Positions 56,965-64,000 of a stretch of DNA of 64,000 bases are shown here, in pieces; within the stretch, counting starts at the first letter, position 1, and each line of letters begins with the position of its first letter. The translations under genes and the position numbers were made by a program. The notes below the pieces were generated by a model. That model was not told the origin of the DNA, searched no databases, and saw nothing but the letters and a program-made list of their open reading frames with translations. This stretch comes from an uncultured Lachnospiraceae bacterium (GTDB lineage Bacteria; Bacillota; Clostridia; Lachnospirales; Lachnospiraceae), in assembly GCA_910587155.1 (NCBI GenBank), contig CAJULA010000007.1, positions 40,050-104,049 on the forward strand, given 5' to 3'.

Positions 56965-58692
56965 ATGGATGGACAAAAGACGGAAACAATGAATCAATAT
57001 CCGATGGCCCTGCCTGAGGGAAGCATTCTGGCCGGAAAGTATGTGATCTGCCGTGTGCTGGGGCAGGGAGGGTTCGTGATTACCTATCTTGCCAAAATCC
57101 ATAAGACCGACGAAAAAGTCGCCATCAAAGAGTTTTTCCCGGAAAGCATGGTGACAAGGCCTGGCGGCAACACCGTAAAAACCTATACGGACGAGCGTCT
57201 CGAAAACTTCCGCTACGGGAAGGAGCGCTTTCTGGAAGAGGCAAAAATATTGTCTCAGTTTCAGAAAAATCCGCATATCGCAGGGGTACAGACCTGCTTT
57301 GAAGAAAACGGCACGGCATATTTTGTCATGGATTATGTCCAGGACACTGACTTTAAGACATATCTGAAAGGCAACGGCGGAAAACTGCCGTGGAATACGG
57401 TATGGGATATTATGCCTCCCGTTATGGAAGCACTGGAAACCGTTCATCAGGCAGGACTGATCCACCGGGATGTAACGCCTGACAATATCTTTATCTCCTC
57501 TGACAAGCAGGTCAGGCTGCTCGATTTCGGCTCAGCCAGATACAGCCTCGGCGACCGCAGCAGAAGCCTTGATGTCATCTTAAAGCCGGGCTATGCACCA
57601 AAGGAGCAGTATACAAGACGCGGCATACAGGGTCCGTTCACCGATGTCTATTCCGTAGCAGCATGTTTTTACGCGGCGCTCAGCGGCTATCTGCCGCCCG
57701 AATCGCTCGACCGCATGGAAGAGGACGACCTCGTACCTCTCTCCAACCGCGGCGTACAGCTTCCCAAAAAGGCAGAAGAGGCAATCCTCAAAGGGCTGGA
57801 ACTGCGCGCAGAAGACAGATTTCAGACAATGGGGCAATTCCGGCAGGCAATCGTGGAAGCGCTTAATCCGCCAAACTCAAATCCAGAACCTGATCCCGCC
57901 CCGGATCCCATTCCAGGAAGATGGGATTTTCTGAAAAATCACCGGACGCGTATCGCTTTGAGCGCAATCGCCGCAGCCATTATTGCCATTATATGCATAC
58001 CCATCATCGGCTCAAAATCCACGGACAGCGACACATATCCTGCCTATGTGACAGAAAGGGAATGTGTCAACGGACATATTTATGATGCGGATATGTATCA
58101 AACCTGTCCTTATTGCAATGATTTCCGGACAATTGACTTCGGCGGCGTGCCTGTCGGGCAGAGTGGAGAGACGCTGCCTGGCAGAGATGGTATGTATGGC
58201 AGGAACAGTCGTTCCGCCTCAGACAACGACAATAAGACAATGCCTCCCAGAGACCATAGAGTCCGTGTCGGGGAAGCCAACAAGACCGTGGGGGTAATGC
58301 GGGGAAACCGGCGCAATGAACCGGTCGTCGGATGGCTGATCTGTATCAGCGGCATCAACAAAGGAAAAGATTACCGCCTTTACGGAAGAATTAATACGGT
58401 CGGCAGAAGCGAAACCATGGATGTCTCTTGTGACAGCGGAGACCCCGCTGTCACAAGAGACATCCACATACGGATCGGGTACGATCCCAAAAACAATAAT
58501 TTCCATATCATTCCCGCGAATGGTACAAACAATACATACGTAAATGAAGAACCCGTCTATATGCCCGTTCAGTTAAACGCCTATGATCTGATCGAACTGG
58601 GAGCCACCAGGCTGTTGTTCGTACCTCTGTGCAATCAGCAGTTTTCATGGGAAGGCGGCCTGAACAGAGGAGATACCGATGTGGTTTTTTAA
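56965..58692 (+). CDS. Ser/Thr kinase with membrane helix, zinc ribbon and FHA domain
   Basis: A 575-residue protein. The kinase domain (about 22-300) has a glycine loop GQGGFV (33-38; the third Gly is Val), Lys55 in VAIKEFF, HRDVTPDN at 167-174 (Thr where eukaryotic kinases have Lys), DFG at 187-189 and GYAPKEQY. So all core residues except the catalytic-loop Lys are present; similar changes (HRDxS/T) occur in related bacterial kinases. A Pro-rich linker (302-318) leads to one hydrophobic helix (about 329-349). A CxxxH...CxxC zinc-ribbon-like motif follows (Cys367, His371, Cys381, Cys384), then an FHA domain (about 470-553) with Gly480-Arg481, Thr497-Arg498-x-x-His501 and Asn523. The ATG follows AGAGGGACAGCG. 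First gene of a five-gene operon. A perfect inverted repeat lies inside the FHA codons. Confidence 0.9.
   Translation: MDGQKTETMNQYPMALPEGSILAGKYVICRVLGQGGFVITYLAKIHKTDEKVAIKEFFPESMVTRPGGNTVKTYTDERLENFRYGKERFLEEAKILSQFQKNPHIAGVQTCFEENGTAYFVMDYVQDTDFKTYLKGNGGKLPWNTVWDIMPPVMEALETVHQAGLIHRDVTPDNIFISSDKQVRLLDFGSARYSLGDRSRSLDVILKPGYAPKEQYTRRGIQGPFTDVYSVAACFYAALSGYLPPESLDRMEEDDLVPLSNRGVQLPKKAEEAILKGLELRAEDRFQTMGQFRQAIVEALNPPNSNPEPDPAPDPIPGRWDFLKNHRTRIALSAIAAAIIAIICIPIIGSKSTDSDTYPAYVTERECVNGHIYDADMYQTCPYCNDFRTIDFGGVPVGQSGETLPGRDGMYGRNSRSASDNDNKTMPPRDHRVRVGEANKTVGVMRGNRRNEPVVGWLICISGINKGKDYRLYGRINTVGRSETMDVSCDSGDPAVTRDIHIRIGYDPKNNNFHIIPANGTNNTYVNEEPVYMPVQLNAYDLIELGATRLLFVPLCNQQFSWEGGLNRGDTDVVF
58418..58466. 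repeat. Perfect 22-bp inverted repeat inside the kinase FHA domain
   Basis: 58418-58439 is the exact reverse complement of 58445-58466, with the 5-nt spacer AGACC between. It encodes the segment from Met-Asp-Val-Ser-Cys to Thr-Arg-Asp-Ile-His of the FHA domain. The frame is kept. Chance is very unlikely at this length. Confidence 0.95.
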
Positions 58693-59494
58693 TCAGGCTA
58701 CCAGAAAAGAGGCGCCAAAATCGCAGGAGCAAAAACGTCTTCTGAGCTATCAGCCGGCAAACATGCAGGGATCCGGGACTCGCCGGGAGCAGGAGGACTC
58801 CTTCGCCTTCGTCAACGCAACCGATGTGACGGAAATCAAAAGAAACGGCCTGTTGGCGCTGGTCGCGGACGGGATGGGCGGGATGGAGGACGGTAGGGCC
58901 GTCAGCAGCGCGGCGGCCGGAATGATCACGGACGATTTCAGAAAGATGGACAGAAGCCAAAACCCCGGCATACAACTGAAGGAAAGCATATTTCGCGCGG
59001 ACAGGGCGCTTTATGACAGATTCGCGGGCAATGGCGGAACCACACTCGTGGCATGCATCTTTTTTCAGGAAAACATGTACTTTGCAAGTGTCGGGGACAG
59101 CTATCTGTACCTGAAGCGGGGAGACGGCATCTATCGGCTGAACAGAGAACAGACCTGCCGACAGGAGGCATATCTCGCACTCCTGAAAAGCGGCAGCCTC
59201 GACACAGCGCAGGCCGATGCAGACAAAGACGGCGCACGGCTCAGTCAGTTTCTGGGAAGCGGCTGGCTGGATGATGTGGACGCGCTCTGCCGTCCGTGGC
59301 GCCTTTTTGAGGGGGATGTGCTGCTACTGTGTTCTGACGGGGTGGGCAACGTCCTGACAGAACAGACACTCCTCTCCTGCCTGAGCGAGCCGTCAGCCTC
59401 GCAGTGCTGCAGGCGGATCGAAAAGGAGATACACAAACAGGCGCGTCCTGACCAGGACAATTACACGGCGCTTGTCATCTTCTGCAGATATTAA
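58679..59494 (+). CDS. PP2C-type Ser/Thr phosphatase (first)
   Basis: A 271-residue soluble PP2C/PPM phosphatase, with metal-site motifs REQEDSF (Asp40), VADGMGG (Asp64), SVGDSYLY, LCSDGVGNV and DQDNYTALVI all in order. An N-terminal extension of about 25 residues is Lys/Gln-rich. It should reverse phosphorylation by the kinase encoded just upstream, whose end it overlaps by 14 nt; AGAGGAGATACCG serves as ribosome site. It is closer to family norms than the second phosphatase and has a longer insert (about 155-200). Confidence 0.93.
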   Translation: MWFFNQATRKEAPKSQEQKRLLSYQPANMQGSGTRREQEDSFAFVNATDVTEIKRNGLLALVADGMGGMEDGRAVSSAAAGMITDDFRKMDRSQNPGIQLKESIFRADRALYDRFAGNGGTTLVACIFFQENMYFASVGDSYLYLKRGDGIYRLNREQTCRQEAYLALLKSGSLDTAQADADKDGARLSQFLGSGWLDDVDALCRPWRLFEGDVLLLCSDGVGNVLTEQTLLSCLSEPSASQCCRRIEKEIHKQARPDQDNYTALVIFCRY

Positions 59495-59510
59495 AAGAAA
59501 GGAACACAAA

Positions 59511-60701
59511 ATGAAGAAAACAGGATGTATCGTGGCGGCGTTCATACTCGCACTTTTTTGTGTCATACCGGTATCCGCATCAGAATTTAAAAGAGAAGTG
59601 CTGGAAAGTATCGTCTATATCGAGGAAGATATCGTAGTAGACGGGCAGTTTGTCGGCGCTGCCAGAGGAACGGGATTTTTTGTCGGAACAACTGGCAGCG
59701 ACCCGCAATATCTTGTCACAAATTATCACGTGATAGAGGACTTTGTAGCGGTCGGAGGCGGGCAGGCAGACAATCAAAGCAGACTGCTTGTGGCTTTCGA
59801 ACAAAATGATATCGAAGAGGCCTATGTCGTGGAATATGACGAAAAAATGGATCTGGCGCTTCTGCGTCTGGCAAAGCCGACCGCAAAAAGAAAGGCACTC
59901 AAAATTGAAACCAGTTTTGACGTGGGAGATCAGGTATTTGCCGTTGGTTTCCCGGGTCTTTCCGACGAGCTGATCAGCGCTGTCAGCTCCTACAGCATTG
60001 ACGATGCCTCCGTGACGGACGGCGCCATCAACAGGCTGATCACAGAGAGTGGAACCGGCAGAAGGCTGATCCAGATGAACGCGTCAATCTACGGTGGGAA
60101 CTCCGGTGGCCCTCTCGTAAATGCTGCCGGAAACGTGATCGGCATTAACACGATGGGCGCAGAGGGAATGAATTATGCGGTCAGTATAGAAGAAGTCATC
60201 CCCTTTCTTGAGCGCAACCATGTGATCTATGACCATGCGGAAGAAACGTCCGGGAACACAGGCCGGATTGCGATTGCTGCCGCAGGCGTGGTAATTGCCG
60301 CAATCGTGGGAGTCTTTGTCCTGAAAAAGAAAAAATCATCCGCCGCTTCCCATAATCAGCCCGCACAGCGGCTGAGACCGCTTATTTACTCTACACTGCC
60401 GGAACACGGAAGGCGGAAAATCGACGTCGGGGAACAGCCAGTCAGGCTCGGACGCGATGCATCAGCCTGTCAGCTTGTATTCCGCGACGACACACCCGGC
60501 GTCAGCCGATGCCACTGCCAGATATCGTGGGATGCGGGCAAAAAAGAATTTGTCCTGACGGATCTGAAATCCTCTTACGGTACGTTCCTTGGCAATGGGC
60601 AGCGGTTAACCGTCGGCACGGCATATTATATCAGGCCGGGCGACAGTTTTTATCTGGGCGAGCGTGCAAATGAAGTCCGCACGGAACTGGAGCAGGTATG
60701 A
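59511..60701 (+). CDS. Exported trypsin-like protease with membrane helix and FHA domain
   Basis: A 396-residue membrane protein. Signal peptide (1-24), then a trypsin/HtrA-like protease domain with His73 (TNYHVI), Asp114 (MDLALL) and Ser198 (GGNSGGPL). It has no PDZ domain. A membrane helix (about 252-271) is followed by KKKK, so the C-terminus is cytoplasmic. The FHA domain (about 311-390) has Arg315 (LGRD), Ser332-Arg333-x-His335 and SSYGTF, so phosphothreonine binding is plausible. This places an active protease outside and a phosphopeptide reader inside. The ATG follows GAAAGGAAC, 16 nt after the first phosphatase gene. Confidence 0.92.
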   Translation: MKKTGCIVAAFILALFCVIPVSASEFKREVLESIVYIEEDIVVDGQFVGAARGTGFFVGTTGSDPQYLVTNYHVIEDFVAVGGGQADNQSRLLVAFEQNDIEEAYVVEYDEKMDLALLRLAKPTAKRKALKIETSFDVGDQVFAVGFPGLSDELISAVSSYSIDDASVTDGAINRLITESGTGRRLIQMNASIYGGNSGGPLVNAAGNVIGINTMGAEGMNYAVSIEEVIPFLERNHVIYDHAEETSGNTGRIAIAAAGVVIAAIVGVFVLKKKKSSAASHNQPAQRLRPLIYSTLPEHGRRKIDVGEQPVRLGRDASACQLVFRDDTPGVSRCHCQISWDAGKKEFVLTDLKSSYGTFLGNGQRLTVGTAYYIRPGDSFYLGERANEVRTELEQV

Positions 60702-61489
60702 AGTGGGAAACGGACTGGAAACTGGATACTGATACGTTCACAAATAAGGGCGGACGGGAATATAACGAAGACTTTGCCGACAGCCGCATCGGAGAAAAAA
60801 GCGCTTTCTTTGTCGTTGCCGACGGTCTGGGCGGACATCGTGGCGGTGACCTGGCATCACGCTGCGTCGTGGAAACACTGACCACCGCCTGGGAAGAAGA
60901 CACAGCCGGGAATGTGCGAAAGGACTGGCTGGAAAAGCAGATCCTGATGGCCAACAGCGCCCTTTTAAATCTGCAGAGAGCCAGCGCGGCCGCCATGAAA
61001 AGTACCGTGGCCGTGCTCTGGCTGGACGGCCACACTGCAGCATGGGCACACGTAGGAGATTCACGGATCTACCACCTGTCCGGGGGCCGTATCAGGCTTC
61101 TGACGGACGATCATTCCGTCACCTTTAAAAAATTCAAAGCAGGAGAAATCACGAAAAACGCCATGCATGACGACGAAGACCGTGCCAGGCTTCTGCGCGC
61201 CGTAGGCGACGAAAACTGTCTTCCTGACTGCGCGGCTCTGAGTGAAACACACCCCGTCCGACCTGGCGACGCCTTTCTGCTCTGCACGGACGGCTTCTGG
61301 GAACATATGTGCGACGAAGAGATTCTTGTCGATTATCTCAAGTCGGAATCAGCGACGCAATGGGGACAGCTGATGATGCTCCGAGTGATGCGACGGCTGC
61401 ATCCGGACAGCGACAATCTGACCTTTACCGTCATTGTGGCAGCGGATATCCAATCTCCATGGGAACAAAGGAGCCTGTTATTAAAATGA
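60698..61489 (+). CDS. PP2C-type Ser/Thr phosphatase (second)
   Basis: A 263-residue soluble PP2C phosphatase with YNEDFAD (Asp25), VADGLGGHRGG (Asp42), HVGDSRIYHL, LCTDGFWEHM and SDNLTFTVIV. It is of the standard Stp1/PrpC type and not a recent copy of the first phosphatase, from which it differs throughout. It overlaps the protease gene by 4 nt (ATGA) and the next gene by 4 nt, so all three are translationally coupled. Two different PP2C enzymes in one operon suggests separate targets, perhaps kinase and FHA-ligand. Confidence 0.93.
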   Translation: MKWETDWKLDTDTFTNKGGREYNEDFADSRIGEKSAFFVVADGLGGHRGGDLASRCVVETLTTAWEEDTAGNVRKDWLEKQILMANSALLNLQRASAAAMKSTVAVLWLDGHTAAWAHVGDSRIYHLSGGRIRLLTDDHSVTFKKFKAGEITKNAMHDDEDRARLLRAVGDENCLPDCAALSETHPVRPGDAFLLCTDGFWEHMCDEEILVDYLKSESATQWGQLMMLRVMRRLHPDSDNLTFTVIVAADIQSPWEQRSLLLK

Positions 61490-62967
61490 AAAGAAACGTA
61501 TGGATGATACTGGCCGCGTGCCTTGCGGCTCTGTGCACGGTATTTTCCGTTTATGCCGCGCCGGACGCTGCGCCTTCTGACGGCCGGACAACGGAGGGGG
61601 AAAATACGGCTCTGTTTCAAAGCTTCCTGATGGGCAGACAGATGTATGTTTTTTTCAGCACGGGAAAAGAAGCCCCCGGTGAAATGGCGGTCAGTCTGTA
61701 CGAGAACGGAAACTACAAAGAGGAAAAAACGGCAACGCCCCTTACGGACAGCGGACAATATGTACATTATTTTATCCTTCTGGACAATTCCGGCTCCGTA
61801 AAATCGGCAGGCGGTGAAATCGGAGAATTCGTCCTTACGCTTATGCGCGAGACGAAAGCAAACCGGATTGTTACCATCATGACACTTGGCGATTCGTTTG
61901 CGCCGATTGCGGAATCTCTGGAAGACGACGCCATGGCAAAAGCAATGGATGGCATCTCCTACTCCGACCAAACAACAAACCTGTATAAAGGGATAGACTC
62001 TGCACTGAATTGTATCGACGAAAAGCAGAGAAGCCGCGGGGATCTGTACCATCTGATTCTGATTACGGACGGCCAGCCAGACGGAAATTCGCAGACACCA
62101 ACGCCCGATGACGTAAAAAAACGCGTGGAAAACAGGACCGATATCGCCTTTGATATCGTGGGAGTCGCCGACTGGAAAGAAGGCAATGAAAAGCTGCTCC
62201 CTGCTTCCGCTCATGAACCGATGATTGTACAAGGCGAGGCACAGGCGCAGGCTGCGGCCAGAGAACTGGCATTCAAAACCGACTGTCTGTATACAGTATG
62301 TTTTACATCGTCCCATGCGGCAGAAAACGCAATATCGGACAGAAAACTGATACTAAAGGGGGAGCTTAATACAATATTGGAACTGCCTACCCCCACTGTC
62401 ACCGGAGAAAACAGATACGAAGAGCATGAAACAGCAAAACCATCAGATGACGGAAATGAAACGGAAAGCTCGTCAGGAAACGAATCTGAAACAAACCCTG
62501 ACATCGACACAGGAAACGAAGCGGCCCCAGAAGACAAAACTGCGGCAGACAGTAAGACGTTACCTGGAAACCTGCCGGTTTACGGCATATTTCTGCTTGG
62601 CGGTTTTTTACTGGGAGCAATGTCCGTTCTGTTCCTGAAACATAGGACACGTAAGCGATATGACATCAAGGCCGGTTTTCTGCATATGGAAGTAATCGCC
62701 GGAAACTGCAAAACGAAAAAGAAAGAATTTTCCCTTGCGCACACACTGCTCATCGGCAGCGGCAGAGAATGTGATATTATATGGAAGGAAAAAGATATCT
62801 CTGAACAGAGCGCAAGAATTTTTATGCACGACGGCATCGCCTATATTGAAGATTTGGATTCCCCACAGGGCACATTGCTGAACGGAATGCGAATCTTTGC
62901 CCCCAACCGCCTGCGCAGCGAAGATATCGTTTCGATTGGAGACGTCCGCTTCCGGGTCTTTTTCTGA
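61486..62967 (+). CDS. Exported von Willebrand A protein with membrane helix and FHA-like domain
   Basis: A 493-residue membrane protein. Signal peptide (1-24), then a vWA domain (about 92-275) with an intact metal site: DNSGS (Asp100, Ser102, Ser104), Thr in DQTTN (about 163) and TDGQPDG (Asp195). An acidic, low-complexity linker (about 310-358) precedes a membrane helix (about 363-384), then HRTRKR, so the tail is inside. The FHA-like domain (about 415-493) reads GSGRECD and SEQSARIF where active FHA domains have GR and SRxH, so phosphopeptide binding may be lost or altered. The start at 61486 is coupled to the phosphatase stop; a start 59 codons upstream lacks a signal peptide. Last gene of the operon. 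Confidence 0.9.
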   Translation: MKRNVWMILAACLAALCTVFSVYAAPDAAPSDGRTTEGENTALFQSFLMGRQMYVFFSTGKEAPGEMAVSLYENGNYKEEKTATPLTDSGQYVHYFILLDNSGSVKSAGGEIGEFVLTLMRETKANRIVTIMTLGDSFAPIAESLEDDAMAKAMDGISYSDQTTNLYKGIDSALNCIDEKQRSRGDLYHLILITDGQPDGNSQTPTPDDVKKRVENRTDIAFDIVGVADWKEGNEKLLPASAHEPMIVQGEAQAQAAARELAFKTDCLYTVCFTSSHAAENAISDRKLILKGELNTILELPTPTVTGENRYEEHETAKPSDDGNETESSSGNESETNPDIDTGNEAAPEDKTAADSKTLPGNLPVYGIFLLGGFLLGAMSVLFLKHRTRKRYDIKAGFLHMEVIAGNCKTKKKEFSLAHTLLIGSGRECDIIWKEKDISEQSARIFMHDGIAYIEDLDSPQGTLLNGMRIFAPNRLRSEDIVSIGDVRFRVFF

Positions 62968-62971
62968 ATAG

Positions 62972-63469
62972 CTGATCGATAAGAAGGCCCGTTACAGGAC
63001 AACATTGGTCAGGATACCTACGCCAGAGTTTTACACTTTCTACAACGGACAAAAGGAGCAGCCATTAGAGCAGGAATTGAAACTGTCAGACGCATTTATA
63101 AATCCAGCGGGGAACAATTCCGCGGAATTAAAGGTGAAAGTCATCAATATTAATTCTGATAAGGCGCATGAACTCCTGAAGAAGTGTGATGTATTGAGAG
63201 AATACAGCCAGTTTATTGATACCGTGAGGGAGCATTCCGGTGAAGAGAGCGCAATCAAGAAAGCGATCAGGGAATGTATTGACCGTGGAATACCGGCGGA
63301 TTATCTGAAAAGGAAAGGGAGCGAGGTTGAGAACATGTTGATTGCCGAGTACAGCTATGAGGAAGATATCCAAGTGAAGCAGCAAGAGGCGGAACAGCAG
63401 GGAAGACAGGAAGGATTGATTCTGTCGGGAAGAATCTTTCAGACAGTGAAAAACAAAAAAACAGAGTGA
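62972..63469 (+). pseudogene. C-terminal remnant of an Rpn-type transposase/nuclease
   Basis: The frame reads RIPTPEFYTFYNGQKEQP ... LKVKVININSDKAHELLK ... REYSQFIDTVREHSG, which is the C-terminal half of the PD-(D/E)XK 'Rpn family recombination-promoting nuclease/putative transposase'. The N-terminal catalytic half is missing; an in-frame stop lies at 62969 just after the vWA gene. The end (EEDIQVKQQEAEQQGRQEG) is the usual Gln/Glu-rich tail. It is a remnant that borders the kinase operon on its downstream side. A TTG at 63005 could start a 154-residue piece, but a function is unlikely. Confidence 0.75.
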
Positions 63470-63497
63470 GGCACCGGCATCTGGCCGGTGCCTTTTT
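63470..63497 (+). terminator. Terminator after the Rpn remnant
   Basis: GGCACCGGC pairs with GCCGGTGCC, followed by TTTTT. It may also end the kinase operon transcript. Confidence 0.85.
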
Positions 63498-63572
63498 ACG
63501 TATTATACCTGAAATGACAGAATGCAGACCTACAAATACTCCGCAGCAGGCTGCCGTCCGTTTCCGTACCGG

Positions 63573-63764
63573 TCACAGCGCACTGATCTGTTTCATCAGC
63601 TCGTCCGCATCCAGACCATGAACCAGCGCCGCCTCTTCCAACGTCTCGCCCTGCGCGGACGGACACCCCAGACAGTGCATGCCTGCTTCCATCAAAACGG
63701 GGGCGATATCCGGATTCGCCCTCAGCATCTCTCCTATTGTCATGTCTTTCGAAATTTCTGCCAT
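63573..63764 (-). CDS. DUF1858-family protein
   Basis: A 63-residue protein of the DUF1858 family. It has the typical [30 protein letters not shown] pattern with a CLGC pair, as in the N-terminal domain of ScdA/YtfE-like iron-sulfur repair proteins. The two cysteines may bind a metal or take part in redox chemistry. The ATG follows AGGAGGTAACAAAAC. Single gene, convergent with the Rpn remnant. Confidence 0.9.
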   Translation of the reverse strand: MAEISKDMTIGEMLRANPDIAPVLMEAGMHCLGCPSAQGETLEEAALVHGLDADELMKQISAL

Positions 63765-63808
63765 GTTTTGTTACCTCCTGTTTTGCCACATCCGTATCTT
63801 TCACAATA

Positions 63809-64000
63809 CCCGCAGTGCTTCGCTCTATTGCGCTTCGCTCCATTTCGCTCACGGGCTTCGCCCTTTGAATCCGATTGATTGTGAACACGTCTGCAAGCAG
63901 CCGGTTGGCGCAGTCCCGCTTTCTCCGGCCTTGCCCGCAGTGCTCCGCTCTATTGCGCTTCGCTCCATTTCGCTCACGGGCTTCGCCCTTTGAATCCGAT
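63809..64000. repeat. 67-bp direct repeat, 125-bp period, at window end
   Basis: 63809-63875 and 63934-64000 are identical but for one base. Each contains CGCTCTATTGCGCTTCGCTC and ends GAATCCGAT. The array reaches the window edge and may continue. Between 63765 and 64000 no gene was found. Confidence 0.9.

Noticed and set aside
58219..58506. Minus-strand frame sharing the DVSCDSG and AVTRDIH peptides with the kinase
   Set aside because: The likeness is produced by the 22-bp inverted repeat being read from both strands; it is not a second gene.
63809..64000. CRISPR array
   Set aside because: The repeats are 67 bp with only one 58-bp spacer visible, GC-rich with inner sub-repeats, and no cas gene is near.

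Overview
The window looks like a chromosome segment of an anaerobic, spore-forming Firmicute, most likely a gut-type Lachnospiraceae (Clostridia). This rests on SpoVT and SpoVG, CwlD and SleB-type cell-wall hydrolases, a GlgC/GlgD pair, a T-box leader before ileS, strong AGGAGG-type ribosome binding sites, TTGACA/TATAAT promoters and the gene styles. No rRNA, tRNA or CRISPR array was seen.

Layout. 0.1-10.9 kb (mostly minus strand): an EF-hand-type protein, an aconitase-like hydratase, glycogen phosphorylase, ileS with its T-box, and a wrecked AAA-ATPase/PD-(D/E)XK gene. 11-17 kb: spoVT, nicotinate phosphoribosyltransferase, a small holin-like toxin with a converging antisense RNA, a BlaI/BlaR1-type regulator pair with its operator, and a small alarmone synthetase. 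17-26 kb: a chemotaxis receptor, mfd-pth, spoVG and glgD-glgC. 26-32 kb (plus strand): murC, a cluster of DnaA-box-like sites, the DnaD-like and DnaC/DnaI-like helicase-loading genes, and a PRPP synthetase. 32-35.6 kb is a small accessory zone: membrane and secreted proteins, a frameshifted gene, a mosaic remnant of a serine recombinase and an IS66 accessory gene, and queT behind a highly structured leader. 35.6-39.3 kb: a large anchored protein of unknown role and a methyltransferase. 39.5-46.7 kb: a complete F-type ATP synthase operon whose c subunit carries the sodium-binding signature. 46.8-55.7 kb: DUF402 protein, SleB-type hydrolase, dCMP deaminase, upp, rpiB, threonylcarbamoyl-AMP synthase, cwlD, a GH18 protein, and mecA.

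56-63.5 kb is the most unusual part. A serine recombinase is followed by a compact five-gene operon: Ser/Thr kinase with zinc-ribbon and FHA domains; PP2C phosphatase; extracytoplasmic trypsin-like protease with a transmembrane segment and FHA domain; a second PP2C; and an extracytoplasmic von Willebrand A protein with a transmembrane segment and FHA-like domain. Genes overlap or nearly touch, so they should be co-expressed. I infer an envelope phospho-signalling system in which kinase and phosphatases control FHA docking on cytoplasmic tails of surface proteins. It recalls the kinase/PP2C/vWA triads known beside Ter stress systems, but the protease and the three FHA modules make it different. 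A perfect 22-bp inverted repeat lies inside the kinase's FHA coding sequence. The operon is bordered by the recombinase and a truncated Rpn-type transposase/nuclease, which suggests lateral acquisition. The window ends in a DUF1858 gene and a long direct repeat.

All identifications come from reading motifs; no database search was possible.
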